This document shows positions 1-7,904 of a DNA stretch of 64,000 bases, piece by piece. This stretch comes from Ancylobacter pratisalsi (GTDB lineage Bacteria; Pseudomonadota; Alphaproteobacteria; Rhizobiales; Xanthobacteraceae). The position numbers and the translations under genes were made by a program. The stretch covers positions 2,244,001 through 2,308,000 of the forward strand of contig NZ_CP048630.1 in the NCBI RefSeq assembly GCF_010669125.1, read 5' to 3'. Every line of letters begins with the position of its first letter. Position 1 is the first letter of the stretch. Under the pieces are notes generated by a model. It saw nothing but the letters and a program-made list of their open reading frames with translations, made no database searches and was not told the DNA's origin.

Positions 1-280
1 TGGCGGCGATGTAGGACAGCCGTCCGAGGAACCGGTCGAGCTCGGGGCCCTCCAGTTCCGCCTCGGGAACGTGGTCGACAAGCGCCTGGCGCGCGAAATT
101 ACGGAATTCCTCGTCGCTCAGCGGGCGACGGGAGACGCCGATGATCACGGCCTCGTCGGGAATCTGCCCGTCGAGGTCGCGGTGGAACAGCGCCGGAAGA
201 AGCTTGCGCCGCGCAAGGTCGCCGGTGGCGCCAAACACGGTGAGCACGAATGGAGCCACCGGAATCAAGCGACTGGTCAT
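1..280 (-). CDS. zwf: Glucose-6-phosphate 1-dehydrogenase, N-terminal part (cut by window edge)
   Basis: The first 93 codons are present; the rest lies left of the window. Zwf oxidises glucose-6-phosphate with NADP (or NAD) to 6-phosphogluconolactone, the entry to the pentose phosphate and Entner-Doudoroff routes, in the cytoplasm. The read-out is MTSRLIPVAPFVLTVFG followed by ATGDLARRKLLPALF, the nucleotide-binding GxxGDLxxRKLxPAL signature of the family, at residues 17-32. The ATG at 280 is preceded on the minus strand by AGGGAGA about 12 nt upstream. It is transcribed away from the tct genes, so 281-1042 is a divergent promoter region. Confidence 0.93.
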   Translation of the reverse strand, partial: MTSRLIPVAPFVLTVFGATGDLARRKLLPALFHRDLDGQIPDEAVIIGVSRRPLSDEEFRNFARQALVDHVPEAELEGPELDRFLGRLSYIAA

Positions 281-1042
281 GGAACAGTGTCTCCCTGCAT
301 TCGCATCCTGCAATCCTCATGCTGGCCCGGCATCGCGGCTGGATTGCGGTGGCGCCGCCGCAGCCCGCCTCTCCTAGCAAAATCGATTCCGTGCGGCGAC
401 CGGGTCTTTCCTTCCCGCACGATCATTCTCGCATGGCTGCGCGACCGCCCGATGATCCGGCCGCAGGAACCCGCCTGCCGGCCTTCGTCGGAACCGGAAA
501 CAGGGTGCCGAGTCGGGTCGCGCTTCGACAAAAAAGATTGTGCACCGCAACAAAATGGCGAAATTTAGGGAGAAACAGGCGCAAATTCAGGCATCCGTAA
601 GGGTAGCAAGTAATTGCGGGCTTCCTTTGAGCGAAGCGCCCGTGGATGGCGGACGCCAGGGAAGGCTTGAGAAGCGACCTTAGGTAAGCTCGTGCCGGCG
701 ATAAAAAATGCGTGTTCAGGCAATGGCTTATTTAATAAGATATCTCATACACGGCATGAATTATAACGTATACCAAGACTGTTATGCCAAATACATAATT
801 ACTGGGATGTGTAATACGGGCTGACCTTGCGTCGCACCATTGCACTTTAGAATTAGGGGGTTGGCTTAAAGCTAATCTTGGTACAACTTATTCCACGGAA
901 TATCCGGCGGAGAGACACAAGAAAGACTGCCGGACGTCGAGGTCCTTTTCCCGGCTATTTGACCGGGGTGCGGGACCCAAAAAAAGGCCGTCGCTCAAAA
1001 GATGCGGCCATTCTCGACAACCCTTTGGGAAGGAAACGCCAG
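281..1042. other. Divergent intergenic region zwf / tctC
   Basis: There is no convincing gene in these 762 bases. The left half is GC-rich; about 705-880 is markedly AT-rich and probably holds the tctC promoter. It contains the palindrome CTTAT-TTA-ATAAG at 727-739. An open frame runs into tctC from 878, but its first 55 codons encode no signal-peptide-like or conserved sequence and are read as leader. Confidence 0.6.
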
Positions 1043-2053
1043 ATGAAAAATTTGCAAGCCTTCGGTCTGGGAGCGATCACCGCTCTCGGCATGACGGCCA
1101 TGTCCATGCTGCCGGCGGCGGCGGCCTGGGAGCCCACCAAGCCGGTTGAGTTCATTGTCCCGGCCGGTACCGGCGGCGGCGCCGACCAGATGGCCCGCAC
1201 GCTTCAGGGCATCATTGCCAAGCATGACCTGATGTCGTCGCCTCTCGTGGTGATCAACAAGTCCGGTGGCGCCGGCGGTGAGGGCTTCCTCGACGTCAAG
1301 GGCAGCAAGGCCAATCCGCACAAGATCATCATCTCGCTGTCGAACCTGTTCACCACCCCGCTCGCGACCGGCATTCCCTTCAACTGGAAGGACATGACCC
1401 CCGTTGCCATGCTGGCGCTGGACGAGTTCGTGCTGTGGGTGAATGCCCAGGAGCCCTACAAGACCGCTCAGGAATATGTCGCGGCTATCAAGGCGGCGCC
1501 GGACGGCACCTTCAAGATGGGCGGCACCGGCTCGAAGTCGGAAGACCAGATCATCACCGTCGCCCTGCAGAAGGCGATCGGCAAGAAGATCACCTACATC
1601 CCGTATAAGGGCGGCGGAGAAGTGGCCGTGCAGCTCGTGGGCGGTCACATCAACTCGTCGGTGAACAACCCGATCGAGGCGGTCTCCCAGTGGCGCGGTG
1701 ACAAGCTCCGCCCGCTGTGCGTGTTCGACGACAAGACCCTGCCCTACACCGACAAGATCCTCGGCGATGCTTCCTGGTCCTCGATCCCGACCTGCAAGTC
1801 GGCCGGCCTGGATGTCGAATACCTCATGCTGCGCGGCATCTTCATGCCCCCGGGCGTGTCCGAGGAGCAGGTCGCGTACTTCGTCGACCTGTTCAAGAAG
1901 GTCCGCGAGACGCCTGAGTGGAAGCAGCTGATGAAGGACGGTGCCTTCAATCAGAGCTTCATGGCTGGTGACGAGTTCAAGGCGTGGCTCGACCAGACCG
2001 AGACCAAGCACAAGGGTCTGATGCAGGAAGCCGGCTTCATCGCTGGTAACTGA
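1043..2053 (+). CDS. tctC: Tripartite tricarboxylate transporter substrate-binding protein (TctC/Bug family)
   Basis: Periplasmic solute receptor of a TctABC secondary transporter that captures a carboxylate and delivers it to the TctA/TctB membrane complex. It has 336 residues, usual for the family. A Sec signal peptide (MKNLQAFGLGAITALGM, ending AAAAW near residue 28) precedes the Bug-fold start KPVEFIVPAGTGGGADQMAR, whose PAGxGGGxD loop normally binds the ligand carboxylate. The start at 1043 is chosen because it yields the signal peptide and has GGGAAGGAAA just upstream; the frame is open from 878. It is first in the tctC-tctB-tctA order. The ligand cannot be read from sequence; citrate is only the type example. 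Confidence 0.93.
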   Translation: MKNLQAFGLGAITALGMTAMSMLPAAAAWEPTKPVEFIVPAGTGGGADQMARTLQGIIAKHDLMSSPLVVINKSGGAGGEGFLDVKGSKANPHKIIISLSNLFTTPLATGIPFNWKDMTPVAMLALDEFVLWVNAQEPYKTAQEYVAAIKAAPDGTFKMGGTGSKSEDQIITVALQKAIGKKITYIPYKGGGEVAVQLVGGHINSSVNNPIEAVSQWRGDKLRPLCVFDDKTLPYTDKILGDASWSSIPTCKSAGLDVEYLMLRGIFMPPGVSEEQVAYFVDLFKKVRETPEWKQLMKDGAFNQSFMAGDEFKAWLDQTETKHKGLMQEAGFIAGN

Positions 2054-2054
2054 T

Positions 2055-2133
2055 ACGCCCCTCGCGAGGCGTAATCGGATGACGAACTGAGGCCGGCAGT
2101 GTGCCGGCCGACCGATCCCGGGGAGAGGGATCG
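2055..2133 (+). other. Two intercistronic hairpins between tctC and tctB
   Basis: Immediately after the tctC stop is ACGCC-N8-GGCGT (2055-2072), then CGATCCC-N7-GGGATCG (2113-2133). Neither has a T-run, so they are unlikely to be full terminators. Such hairpins after a binding-protein gene often stabilise the upstream mRNA and lower expression of the membrane subunits; that role is inferred. Confidence 0.45.
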
Positions 2134-2303
2134 CGTCAGCCGCGGATCGCGACGGGACCGTCCGAGTATTCATCATCGGACGTCCCGTCGAGCGACCCGA
2201 AGCAAAGCAACGAAAAACACTCAAGTGAGCTGGCGTCAAACGTGCCGCCGGCGGGAGCACCCCGCCGGGCGGTCCTTTGTGCGGATTTTCGGAGATAATC
2301 GTG

Positions 2304-2804
2304 ATGGAACAGGCTCATCAAGAGGCTGGCGGCGCGGGACCGAAGCAACGTTCGGTCGAAATCGGGACAGCTGTGCTGACCCTGCTGTTCGGCTTCGTCG
2401 TCATTTACGGCAGTCACAAGGTCGGCTCCGGGTGGGACGGCGGCCCGCAGGCCGGCTTCTTCCCCTTCTATGTCGGAATCATCATCTGCGCCTGCAGCCT
2501 GGTGAACCTGGTCTCGGCCCTGCGCGAAGACCGGACGCGGATCTTCGCCGAAAACGGGCAGCTGGTTCAGGTGCTCAAGGTGCTCATCCCGGCCTGCGTC
2601 TATGTCGCTCTGGTGCCGGAATTCGGCATCTACGTGCCGTCCATCCTGCTTATCCTCGTGTTCATGGTCTGGCTGGGTAAATACGGAATTCCGCTGTCGC
2701 TCGCGGTGGCATTCGGCGTGCCGATCTTCTTCTACATCACGCTGGAGCGCTGGTTCCTCATTCCGCTCCCCAAGGGGCCGGTCGAGGCCATGCTTGGACT
2801 CTGA
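2304..2804 (+). CDS. tctB: Tripartite tricarboxylate transporter small membrane subunit (TctB)
   Basis: A 166-residue integral membrane protein with about four hydrophobic segments (around residues 20-38, 51-70, 88-103 and 108-150), the size and layout of TctB. It pairs with TctA in the inner membrane. The ATG at 2304 follows GGAGATAATCGTG, so a GTG at 2301 is also possible; an upstream in-frame start at 2277 would overlap the ribosome-binding site. It lies 250 bases after tctC and 39 bases before tctA. Confidence 0.9.
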   Translation: MEQAHQEAGGAGPKQRSVEIGTAVLTLLFGFVVIYGSHKVGSGWDGGPQAGFFPFYVGIIICACSLVNLVSALREDRTRIFAENGQLVQVLKVLIPACVYVALVPEFGIYVPSILLILVFMVWLGKYGIPLSLAVAFGVPIFFYITLERWFLIPLPKGPVEAMLGL

Positions 2805-2843
2805 TCAGGCACAAACAAAAAGGCTCCCAAGGGGAACGCGCCC

Positions 2844-4361
2844 ATGAACATGATCCTCGACAACTTCACCCATCTTTACCACGGGTTCGGAATTGCCGCC
2901 GACCCGTTCAATATCCTGCTGATGGCGATCGGCATTCTGCTCGGCGTCATCATCGGCGTGCTGCCCGGACTTGGTGGCGCCAACGGCGTGGCCATCCTGC
3001 TGCCGCTCACCTTCTCCATGTCGCCGACCTCGGCGATCATCCTTTTGAGCTGCATTTACTGGGGCGCGCTGTTCGGCGGCGCCATCACCTCGGTTCTGTT
3101 CAATATTCCCGGCGAACCCTGGTCCGTGGCCACCACCTTCGACGGCCATCCGATGGCGCGGTCGGGACGCGCGGGTGAGGCCCTCACGGCCGCCTTCACC
3201 TCGTCCTTCGTGGGCGCCTTCTTCGCCATCGTCATGATCACGCTGATCGCGCCGCTGGTTGCCCAGTTCGCGCTCCAGTTCGGTCCGGCCGAGAAGTTCG
3301 CGGTGTACTTCCTCGCCTTCGCCTCCTTCGTGGGCATGAGCAAGGAACCGCCGGCCAAGACCGTCGTGTCGATGATGCTCGGCTTCGCCCTCGCCTGCGT
3401 CGGTCTCGACATGGTCACCGGCCAGCTCCGCCTGACCTTCGGCTTTACCGAGCTGCTCAACGGCTTCGACTTCCTCATCGCGGTTATCGGCCTGTTCGGT
3501 ATCGGCGAAATCCTGCTCACCATGGAGGAAGGCCTGGAGTTCCGCGGCAAGTCGGCGCGGATCGATCCCAAGGTGGTGTGGAAGACCTGGAAGACGCTGC
3601 CCCGGTTCTGGGCGACCTCGCTGCGGTCCTGCGTCATCGGCTGCTGGATGGGCATCACGCCCGCCGGCGCGACCCCGGCCTCGTTCATGTCCTACGGCAT
3701 TGCCAAGCGCATGTCGAAGAACGGCAACAACTTCGGCAATGGCGAGATCGAGGGCGTCATCGCGCCCGAGACCGCCGCGCACGCCGCCGGCACCTCGGCC
3801 CTGCTGCCGATGCTGGCGCTGGGTGTTCCCGGTTCGCCGACCGCCGCGGTTCTCCTCGGTGGCCTGCTGATCTGGGGTCTTCAGCCCGGTCCAATGCTGT
3901 TCGTCGAGCAGGCCGATTTCGTGTGGGGCCTCATCGCCTCCATGTATCTGGGTAACGTCGTCGGCCTCATCCTGGTGCTGACCACGGTGCCGCTGTTCGC
4001 CGCGATCCTGCGTATCCCCTTCTCGATCATCGCTCCGGTGATCCTGGTGATCTGCGCGATCGGTGCCTACACGGTGAACAACAACGTGTTCGACGTGCTG
4101 ATGATGATGGTGTTCGGTGTCCTCGGCTACCTGCTGAAGAAGACCAACTACCCGCTCGCCCCGCTCGTTCTGGCGATTGTTCTCGGCCCGTCCGCCGAGG
4201 AATCCTTCCGCCAGTCGCTGCTCACCTCGGCGGGTTCGGTCTCCATCTTCTGGTCCAACCCGCTGGTCTCCACGATCATGGGTCTCGGCCTGCTCGCCGG
4301 CGTGTGGCCCCTGATCTCGAAGGGCATCGCCAAGCTGCGCAGCTCCGCGCAGCCGGCCTGA
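2844..4361 (+). CDS. tctA: Tripartite tricarboxylate transporter large permease (TctA)
   Basis: The 505-residue channel subunit of the TctABC carrier, with about 11-12 hydrophobic segments. It has the TctA hallmarks: GVLPGLGGANGVAILLPLTF at residues 38-57 and the loop FNIPGEPWSVATTFDGHPMAR at about 86-106, with a second glycine/proline-rich copy (LGVPGSPTAAVLLGG) in the C-terminal half, as expected from the internal duplication of the family. A strong hairpin directly follows the gene, ending the tctCBA operon before the GntR gene. Confidence 0.95.
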   Translation: MNMILDNFTHLYHGFGIAADPFNILLMAIGILLGVIIGVLPGLGGANGVAILLPLTFSMSPTSAIILLSCIYWGALFGGAITSVLFNIPGEPWSVATTFDGHPMARSGRAGEALTAAFTSSFVGAFFAIVMITLIAPLVAQFALQFGPAEKFAVYFLAFASFVGMSKEPPAKTVVSMMLGFALACVGLDMVTGQLRLTFGFTELLNGFDFLIAVIGLFGIGEILLTMEEGLEFRGKSARIDPKVVWKTWKTLPRFWATSLRSCVIGCWMGITPAGATPASFMSYGIAKRMSKNGNNFGNGEIEGVIAPETAAHAAGTSALLPMLALGVPGSPTAAVLLGGLLIWGLQPGPMLFVEQADFVWGLIASMYLGNVVGLILVLTTVPLFAAILRIPFSIIAPVILVICAIGAYTVNNNVFDVLMMMVFGVLGYLLKKTNYPLAPLVLAIVLGPSAEESFRQSLLTSAGSVSIFWSNPLVSTIMGLGLLAGVWPLISKGIAKLRSSAQPA

Positions 4362-4378
4362 CGGCTCGGTCACGATCG

Positions 4379-4407
4379 GCCCGCCGCGTCTTCCCGACGC
4401 GGCGGGC
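4379..4407 (+). terminator. Hairpin terminator after tctA
   Basis: Perfect 12-bp stem GCCCGCCGCGTC / GACGCGGCGGGC with a 5-nt loop (TTCCC), 17 bases after the tctA stop. There is no T-run, as is common for hairpin terminators in high-GC alphaproteobacteria. Confidence 0.65.
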
Positions 4408-4708
4408 GTCTAAGCGGCCTGAATCCCGAGGGATCCGGCCGTCGCCCATGCGAAGAGCGGCCCAGCCGCTCCCCGCCGGCTCCCTCACCCCCCGGAGAGC
4501 GGAGATCGGGCAAAACGGGCGCCCCACGCGCCGCGTAGCCGCCCAGAACAGAAGGCGGGCCGCGACCGAACGGGGCGATGCCGCAGGCGAACGGGGAACG
4601 GGAGGCAACGCACATGTTCCAGTTTTTTGACAACGCACTTCATTCGCGATCCCGTGGCCAATGCCACACAGGCGGCCGCGTGAGCCGACGTTTCGGGAAA
4701 TGGGCACG
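4408..4708. other. Leader of the GntR gene
   Basis: About 300 bases without a convincing gene. TTTTTTGACAACG at 4623-4635 contains a perfect TTGACA -35 hexamer (4627-4632), but no good -10 box is visible 16-18 bases on, so the promoter call is weak. Confidence 0.35.
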
Positions 4709-5440
4709 ATGATGAGCATCGAGAGCACCATTCGCCGTGTAAACGGGGGAGCCGCCAAGCTCTCGGTCGCGCCGCTGGAGGACACCTCCACCTTCAAGAA
4801 CCGCGCCTATACCGCGCTCAAGGAAGTCATCGTCTCGCTCAATATCTACGACCAGCCCAACGAGGTTCGCCTCGACGAGCGCCAGCTCGCCCAGAGCCTC
4901 GGCGTCAGCCGCACCCCGGTGCGCGAGGCCATGGCCCAGCTGGAGCGCGAGGGTTTCGTGCATTCGGTGCCGCGCCGCGGCATCTATGTGGTGCGCAAGA
5001 CCCGGCGCGAAGTGATCGAGATGATCCAGGTCTGGGCCGCGCTGGAAAGCCTGGCCGCCCGGCTCATCACCCTCCACGCCACGGATGAGGAGATCGGCCG
5101 GCTGCGCGAGATGTTCACCTCGTTCGAGGACGGCGAAGCCGCGCCGCACGTCAAGCTCGACGAATATTCGGAAGTGAACATCCAGTTCCACCAGACCATC
5201 ATCGCGATGGGCGGCAACGGGATTCTGATCAATCTCGCCGAGAACCTGTTCACCCATATGCGCATGATCCGCCGCAAGACCATTGGCGAGGAAGACCGCG
5301 CCAACCGGTCGATTCAGGATCACCTCGCCATCATCCAGGCGCTGGAGGCCCGCGACACCAGCGCCGCCGAGCTGCTGGTGCGCAATCACGCGCTGGGTCT
5401 GGCCGACCATGTGGCGCGTTTCGCCGACTATCTCGAATAG
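4709..5440 (+). CDS. GntR-family regulator, FCD (FadR/VanR) subfamily
   Basis: A 243-residue DNA-binding regulator. A winged helix-turn-helix (about residues 30-95, with LDERQLAQSLGVSRTPVREAM as recognition region) precedes an all-helical FCD ligand domain with the usual metal-binding His positions (FHQ, DHL, NHA). FCD domains usually sense small carboxylates, which fits control of the adjacent tctCBA carrier; that link is inferred from position. ATGs at 4700, 4709 and 4712 are all possible. 4709 is chosen because GGGAAA lies at suitable distance; an in-frame start at 4661 has no site. Confidence 0.88.
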   Translation: MMSIESTIRRVNGGAAKLSVAPLEDTSTFKNRAYTALKEVIVSLNIYDQPNEVRLDERQLAQSLGVSRTPVREAMAQLEREGFVHSVPRRGIYVVRKTRREVIEMIQVWAALESLAARLITLHATDEEIGRLREMFTSFEDGEAAPHVKLDEYSEVNIQFHQTIIAMGGNGILINLAENLFTHMRMIRRKTIGEEDRANRSIQDHLAIIQALEARDTSAAELLVRNHALGLADHVARFADYLE

Positions 5441-5466
5441 AGCGCGCCGGGGCCGCGGCGCGCTCT
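5439..5466 (+). terminator. Hairpin overlapping the GntR stop codon
   Basis: Perfect 10-bp stem AGAGCGCGCC / GGCGCGCTCT with an 8-nt loop. The left arm begins in the TAG stop codon. No T-run follows. Confidence 0.5.
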
Positions 5467-5532
5467 CGCGCCCGTCGTGGTCCGCAGGTCGCGTCAGACG
5501 TCCATGCTCACCTCTCCCCCGGCGGGTTCCTC

Positions 5533-5551
5533 GACCCCGTCGGGTCTTTTT
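5533..5551 (+). terminator. Rho-independent terminator downstream of the GntR gene
   Basis: GACCC-CGTC-GGGTC followed directly by TTTTT. With the hairpin at 5439 it isolates the GntR gene from the TerB-like gene. The rest of 5467-5782 shows no gene. Confidence 0.7.
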
Positions 5552-5782
5552 GTGACTCCCGGTCTTTAAGGCCTTCCGGTTTGAGGCCTCGTACCGGTCC
5601 TGCGGTATCCTGATCGCGTCGCCCGGTGTGGCGCGGTTGCACCGCAGCGGCGGCGATGCATCCGCGCGGGCGCGGCGGCGTTGCACGGCTGGCGCGATTG
5701 CGTTACCGACGAGACAGGGGCCCGGCTGGGTCCTTCATTTCCCTTGTTTTGTCCGTCCACACCCGCGGGAGAGCCGGCCGGC

Positions 5783-6253
5783 ATGCTGCGCAGTCTGACC
5801 GACTTCATCGCCGATATCGCCGGGGGCCGCCGCGAGGCCAGCTTTGCCGAGAATGATTACCGCCTGGCCGCCGCCGCGCTGCTGGTTCATGTGGTGACCA
5901 TTGACGGCGTGATCGGCGCCGAGGAGATGGCCAAGCTGCGCCGCCTCATCGCCGCGCGCTTTTCGCTTGACGAGGACGACGCCAAAACCCTGCTTGAGGC
6001 CGCGATCGCGCGCGATGCGGAAGCGGTCGATCTCTACACTTTCACCAGCGTCCTCAACCGCGCCCTCGACGAGGCCGGCCGCCTGCGCATCGTCGAGATG
6101 ATGTTCGAGGTGGGGTATGCCGATGGCGGCCTGACCGAGTTCGAGGACAATCTGGTCTGGCGCGCGGCGGAGCTGCTCAATGTCAGCTCCCGCGACCGTG
6201 TGGAAATCCGCAAGAGGGTGCGTGACGGCTTCGAGGACGGCGGCACGGACTGA
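5783..6253 (+). CDS. TerB-like (tellurite-resistance TerB domain) protein
   Basis: A 156-residue, wholly helical cytoplasmic protein made of one TerB-type domain. The acidic metal-site pattern is seen twice: VTIDGVIGAEE in the first half and GYADGGLTEFED in the second, as in TerB/DjlA-N proteins. Single-domain TerB proteins are widespread in alphaproteobacteria; their function is unknown and resistance to tellurite should not be assumed. The start at 5783 gives the family N-terminus; the frame extends upstream to 5681 without conservation. The ribosome-binding site is GGGAGAGCC. Confidence 0.82.
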   Translation: MLRSLTDFIADIAGGRREASFAENDYRLAAAALLVHVVTIDGVIGAEEMAKLRRLIAARFSLDEDDAKTLLEAAIARDAEAVDLYTFTSVLNRALDEAGRLRIVEMMFEVGYADGGLTEFEDNLVWRAAELLNVSSRDRVEIRKRVRDGFEDGGTD

Positions 6254-6392
6254 GGCCTCCGTCTGACGCGGCCATCTGACGTGGCCGGCGGATAAAACAG
6301 ATCTTGCCTCGAAAGCGCCGAATCTGGCGTTTTCCTTGCTTGCCTGTTGGTCCATTCGCGCCTCGCGCGTGTCTGATTGGTGCTGGAGACGG

Positions 6393-7127
6393 ATGCCGCT
6401 ACCTGTCCTGATCGTGCTTCACCAGGAGCATTCCTCTCCCGGACGGGTCGGACGTCTGCTGCTTGAGCGTGGCCACGCGCTGGATATTCGCCGTCCCTGC
6501 CTCGGGCATGCGCTGCCGGACACGCTGCAGGGCCATGCGGGGGCGGTGATCTTCGGCGGGCCCCAAAGCGCCAATGACTGCCATGACTATGTGAAGGCGG
6601 AGATCGACTGGATCGATGTGCCGCTCAGCGAGGGCAAGCCGTATCTGGGCATCTGCCTCGGCGCGCAGATGCTGGCCCGCCGGCTCGGCGCGCGCGTCGC
6701 CCCGCACCCGCAGGGGCTGGTCGAGATCGGCTATTACCCGATCCGCGCCACGGGCGCGGGCTCCTCGTTGTTGGCCACGCCGGCCGAGGCGCCGATGTGC
6801 GGGCTGTGGCCCGATCGCGTCTATCACTGGCACCGCGAGGGTTTCGAACTCGCCAGCGGCGCCGAGCTGCTCGCCGAGGGCGAGGCGTTTCCCAACCAGG
6901 CGTTCCGTTATGGCACGAGCGCGTTCGGCATCCAGTTCCATCCGGAAGTGACGCACCAGATGATGTGCCGCTGGACCGTGCGCGGCAGCGAGCGGCTCAA
7001 TCTGCCGGGCGCGCGGCCTACCAAGGCCCATTTCCTCGACCGGCTGCAGCATGACGGGCGCATCCGGCTCTGGCTCGACGCTTTTCTCGACCACTGGCTG
7101 GCGAGCGGCCGGACCTCGGCCGCCTGA
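6393..7127 (+). CDS. Class I glutamine amidotransferase (GMP-synthase-like)
   Basis: A stand-alone 244-residue GATase1 domain. The nucleophile elbow GICLGAQ carries Cys88, and the catalytic His-Glu pair is in QFHPEV (His183, Glu185). Such proteins release ammonia from glutamine or hydrolyse gamma-glutamyl bonds; no synthase partner is adjacent, so the acceptor is unknown. The start at 6393 follows TGGAGACGG. It ends 21 bases before the 3' end of the convergent TetR gene. Confidence 0.85.
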   Translation: MPLPVLIVLHQEHSSPGRVGRLLLERGHALDIRRPCLGHALPDTLQGHAGAVIFGGPQSANDCHDYVKAEIDWIDVPLSEGKPYLGICLGAQMLARRLGARVAPHPQGLVEIGYYPIRATGAGSSLLATPAEAPMCGLWPDRVYHWHREGFELASGAELLAEGEAFPNQAFRYGTSAFGIQFHPEVTHQMMCRWTVRGSERLNLPGARPTKAHFLDRLQHDGRIRLWLDAFLDHWLASGRTSAA

Positions 7128-7148
7128 CGCCGGCGAAGGGCGTGGCCG

Positions 7149-7769
7149 TCAGGCCATGTGCGGCTGCGGCGCCAGCATGACGTCGACGAATTCCCCGAGG
7201 TCGCGAATGTCTTCCGCGATCCGGTTGTCCCGCCGGCTGGCGGAAGCGTGGAAGATGCCGTCGAGCATCAGGCCGATCCGCCGGGCGGTCTTGGCGGTGT
7301 CGATGCGCCCGAATTCGCCCGCCGCGATGCCGCGCCGGAGCGCGTCTTCGAGCAGCGCCTTCTCGCGATCATAGAAGCCCGCGATCATGGCCTCGACCTC
7401 GGGGTCCCCGGTGCCGGCGCTGGCATGGTCCGACATCAGCTTCACCATCAGCGCGGTGGTGGAGGCGAAGGAAATGTGGGTTTCGAGCCAGGCGCGGATC
7501 TCATCGCGCGGCCCGCCGGTGGAAACCCGGCGCTCCTCGAAGCCGACCATGAGCTGCTCGATTGCGTGGCCGAGCGCGCGGCGCACCAGATCGTCCTTGT
7601 TGTCGAAATAGTGGTAGAGCAGGCCGACATTGATGCCGCACACCATCGCGATGTCGCGCACGGTGACGACGGAATAGTGCCGCGCGGCGAACAGCCTGAG
7701 CGCTTCCTCGAGGATCATCTCCCGGCGCTCGGCCGGTTGCAGGCGTCGTCTCGCCGCCTTCGCGGTCAT
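7149..7769 (-). CDS. TetR/AcrR-family regulator
   Basis: A 206-residue repressor-type protein. The N-terminal helix-turn-helix is TVRDIAMVCGINVGLLYHYF at about residues 37-56; the rest is the helical ligand/dimer domain. It is divergent from the ABC-monooxygenase operon beginning at 7905, its likely target. The start at 7769 is chosen because GGAGGAAACCAG precedes it and it opens the usual basic N-terminus; the frame is open to 7829. A 16-bp inverted repeat lies 10 bases upstream. Confidence 0.88.
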   Translation of the reverse strand: MTAKAARRRLQPAERREMILEEALRLFAARHYSVVTVRDIAMVCGINVGLLYHYFDNKDDLVRRALGHAIEQLMVGFEERRVSTGGPRDEIRAWLETHISFASTTALMVKLMSDHASAGTGDPEVEAMIAGFYDREKALLEDALRRGIAAGEFGRIDTAKTARRIGLMLDGIFHASASRRDNRIAEDIRDLGEFVDVMLAPQPHMA

Positions 7770-7778
7770 CTGGTTTCC

Positions 7779-7794
7779 TCCGTAGAAGTACGGA
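7779..7794. promoter_or_regulatory. Candidate TetR operator
   Basis: TCCGTA-GAAG-TACGGA, a perfect 6-bp inverted repeat with a 4-nt spacer in the 135-bp gap between the TetR gene and the divergent operon. It overlaps the TetR Shine-Dalgarno, which fits autorepression. Assignment is from position only. Confidence 0.45.
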
Positions 7795-7869
7795 ATTTTT
7801 TGCCTTGCCTGTATGCTATGCATGCCCATTTGTTAGGCTTGCAGTCGATATTAAGTCACCGTTTAATAG

Positions 7870-7893
7870 CCTGGTCCAGCCAATTCGACCAGG
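7870..7893 (+). promoter_or_regulatory. Hairpin covering the ribosome-binding site of the binding-protein gene
   Basis: CCTGGTC-N10-GACCAGG. The right arm contains the AGG of the AGGAG Shine-Dalgarno (7891-7895) that serves the ATG at 7905, so folding of the leader would hide the site. This could also be a DNA operator. Confidence 0.4.
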
Positions 7894-7904
7894 AGCAGCC
7901 CCTC

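Noticed and set aside
2805..4373. Long open frame on the minus strand opposite tctA (522 codons)
   Set aside because: It is His/Arg/Gly/Asp-rich with no hydrophobic core, start site or known motif. It mirrors the third-position GC bias of tctA, which matches its family end to end.
7158..7904. Upstream extension of the receptor frame at 7905 to 7158
   Set aside because: The extra part lies antisense to the TetR gene and hides the signal peptide; AGGAG sits before 7905.
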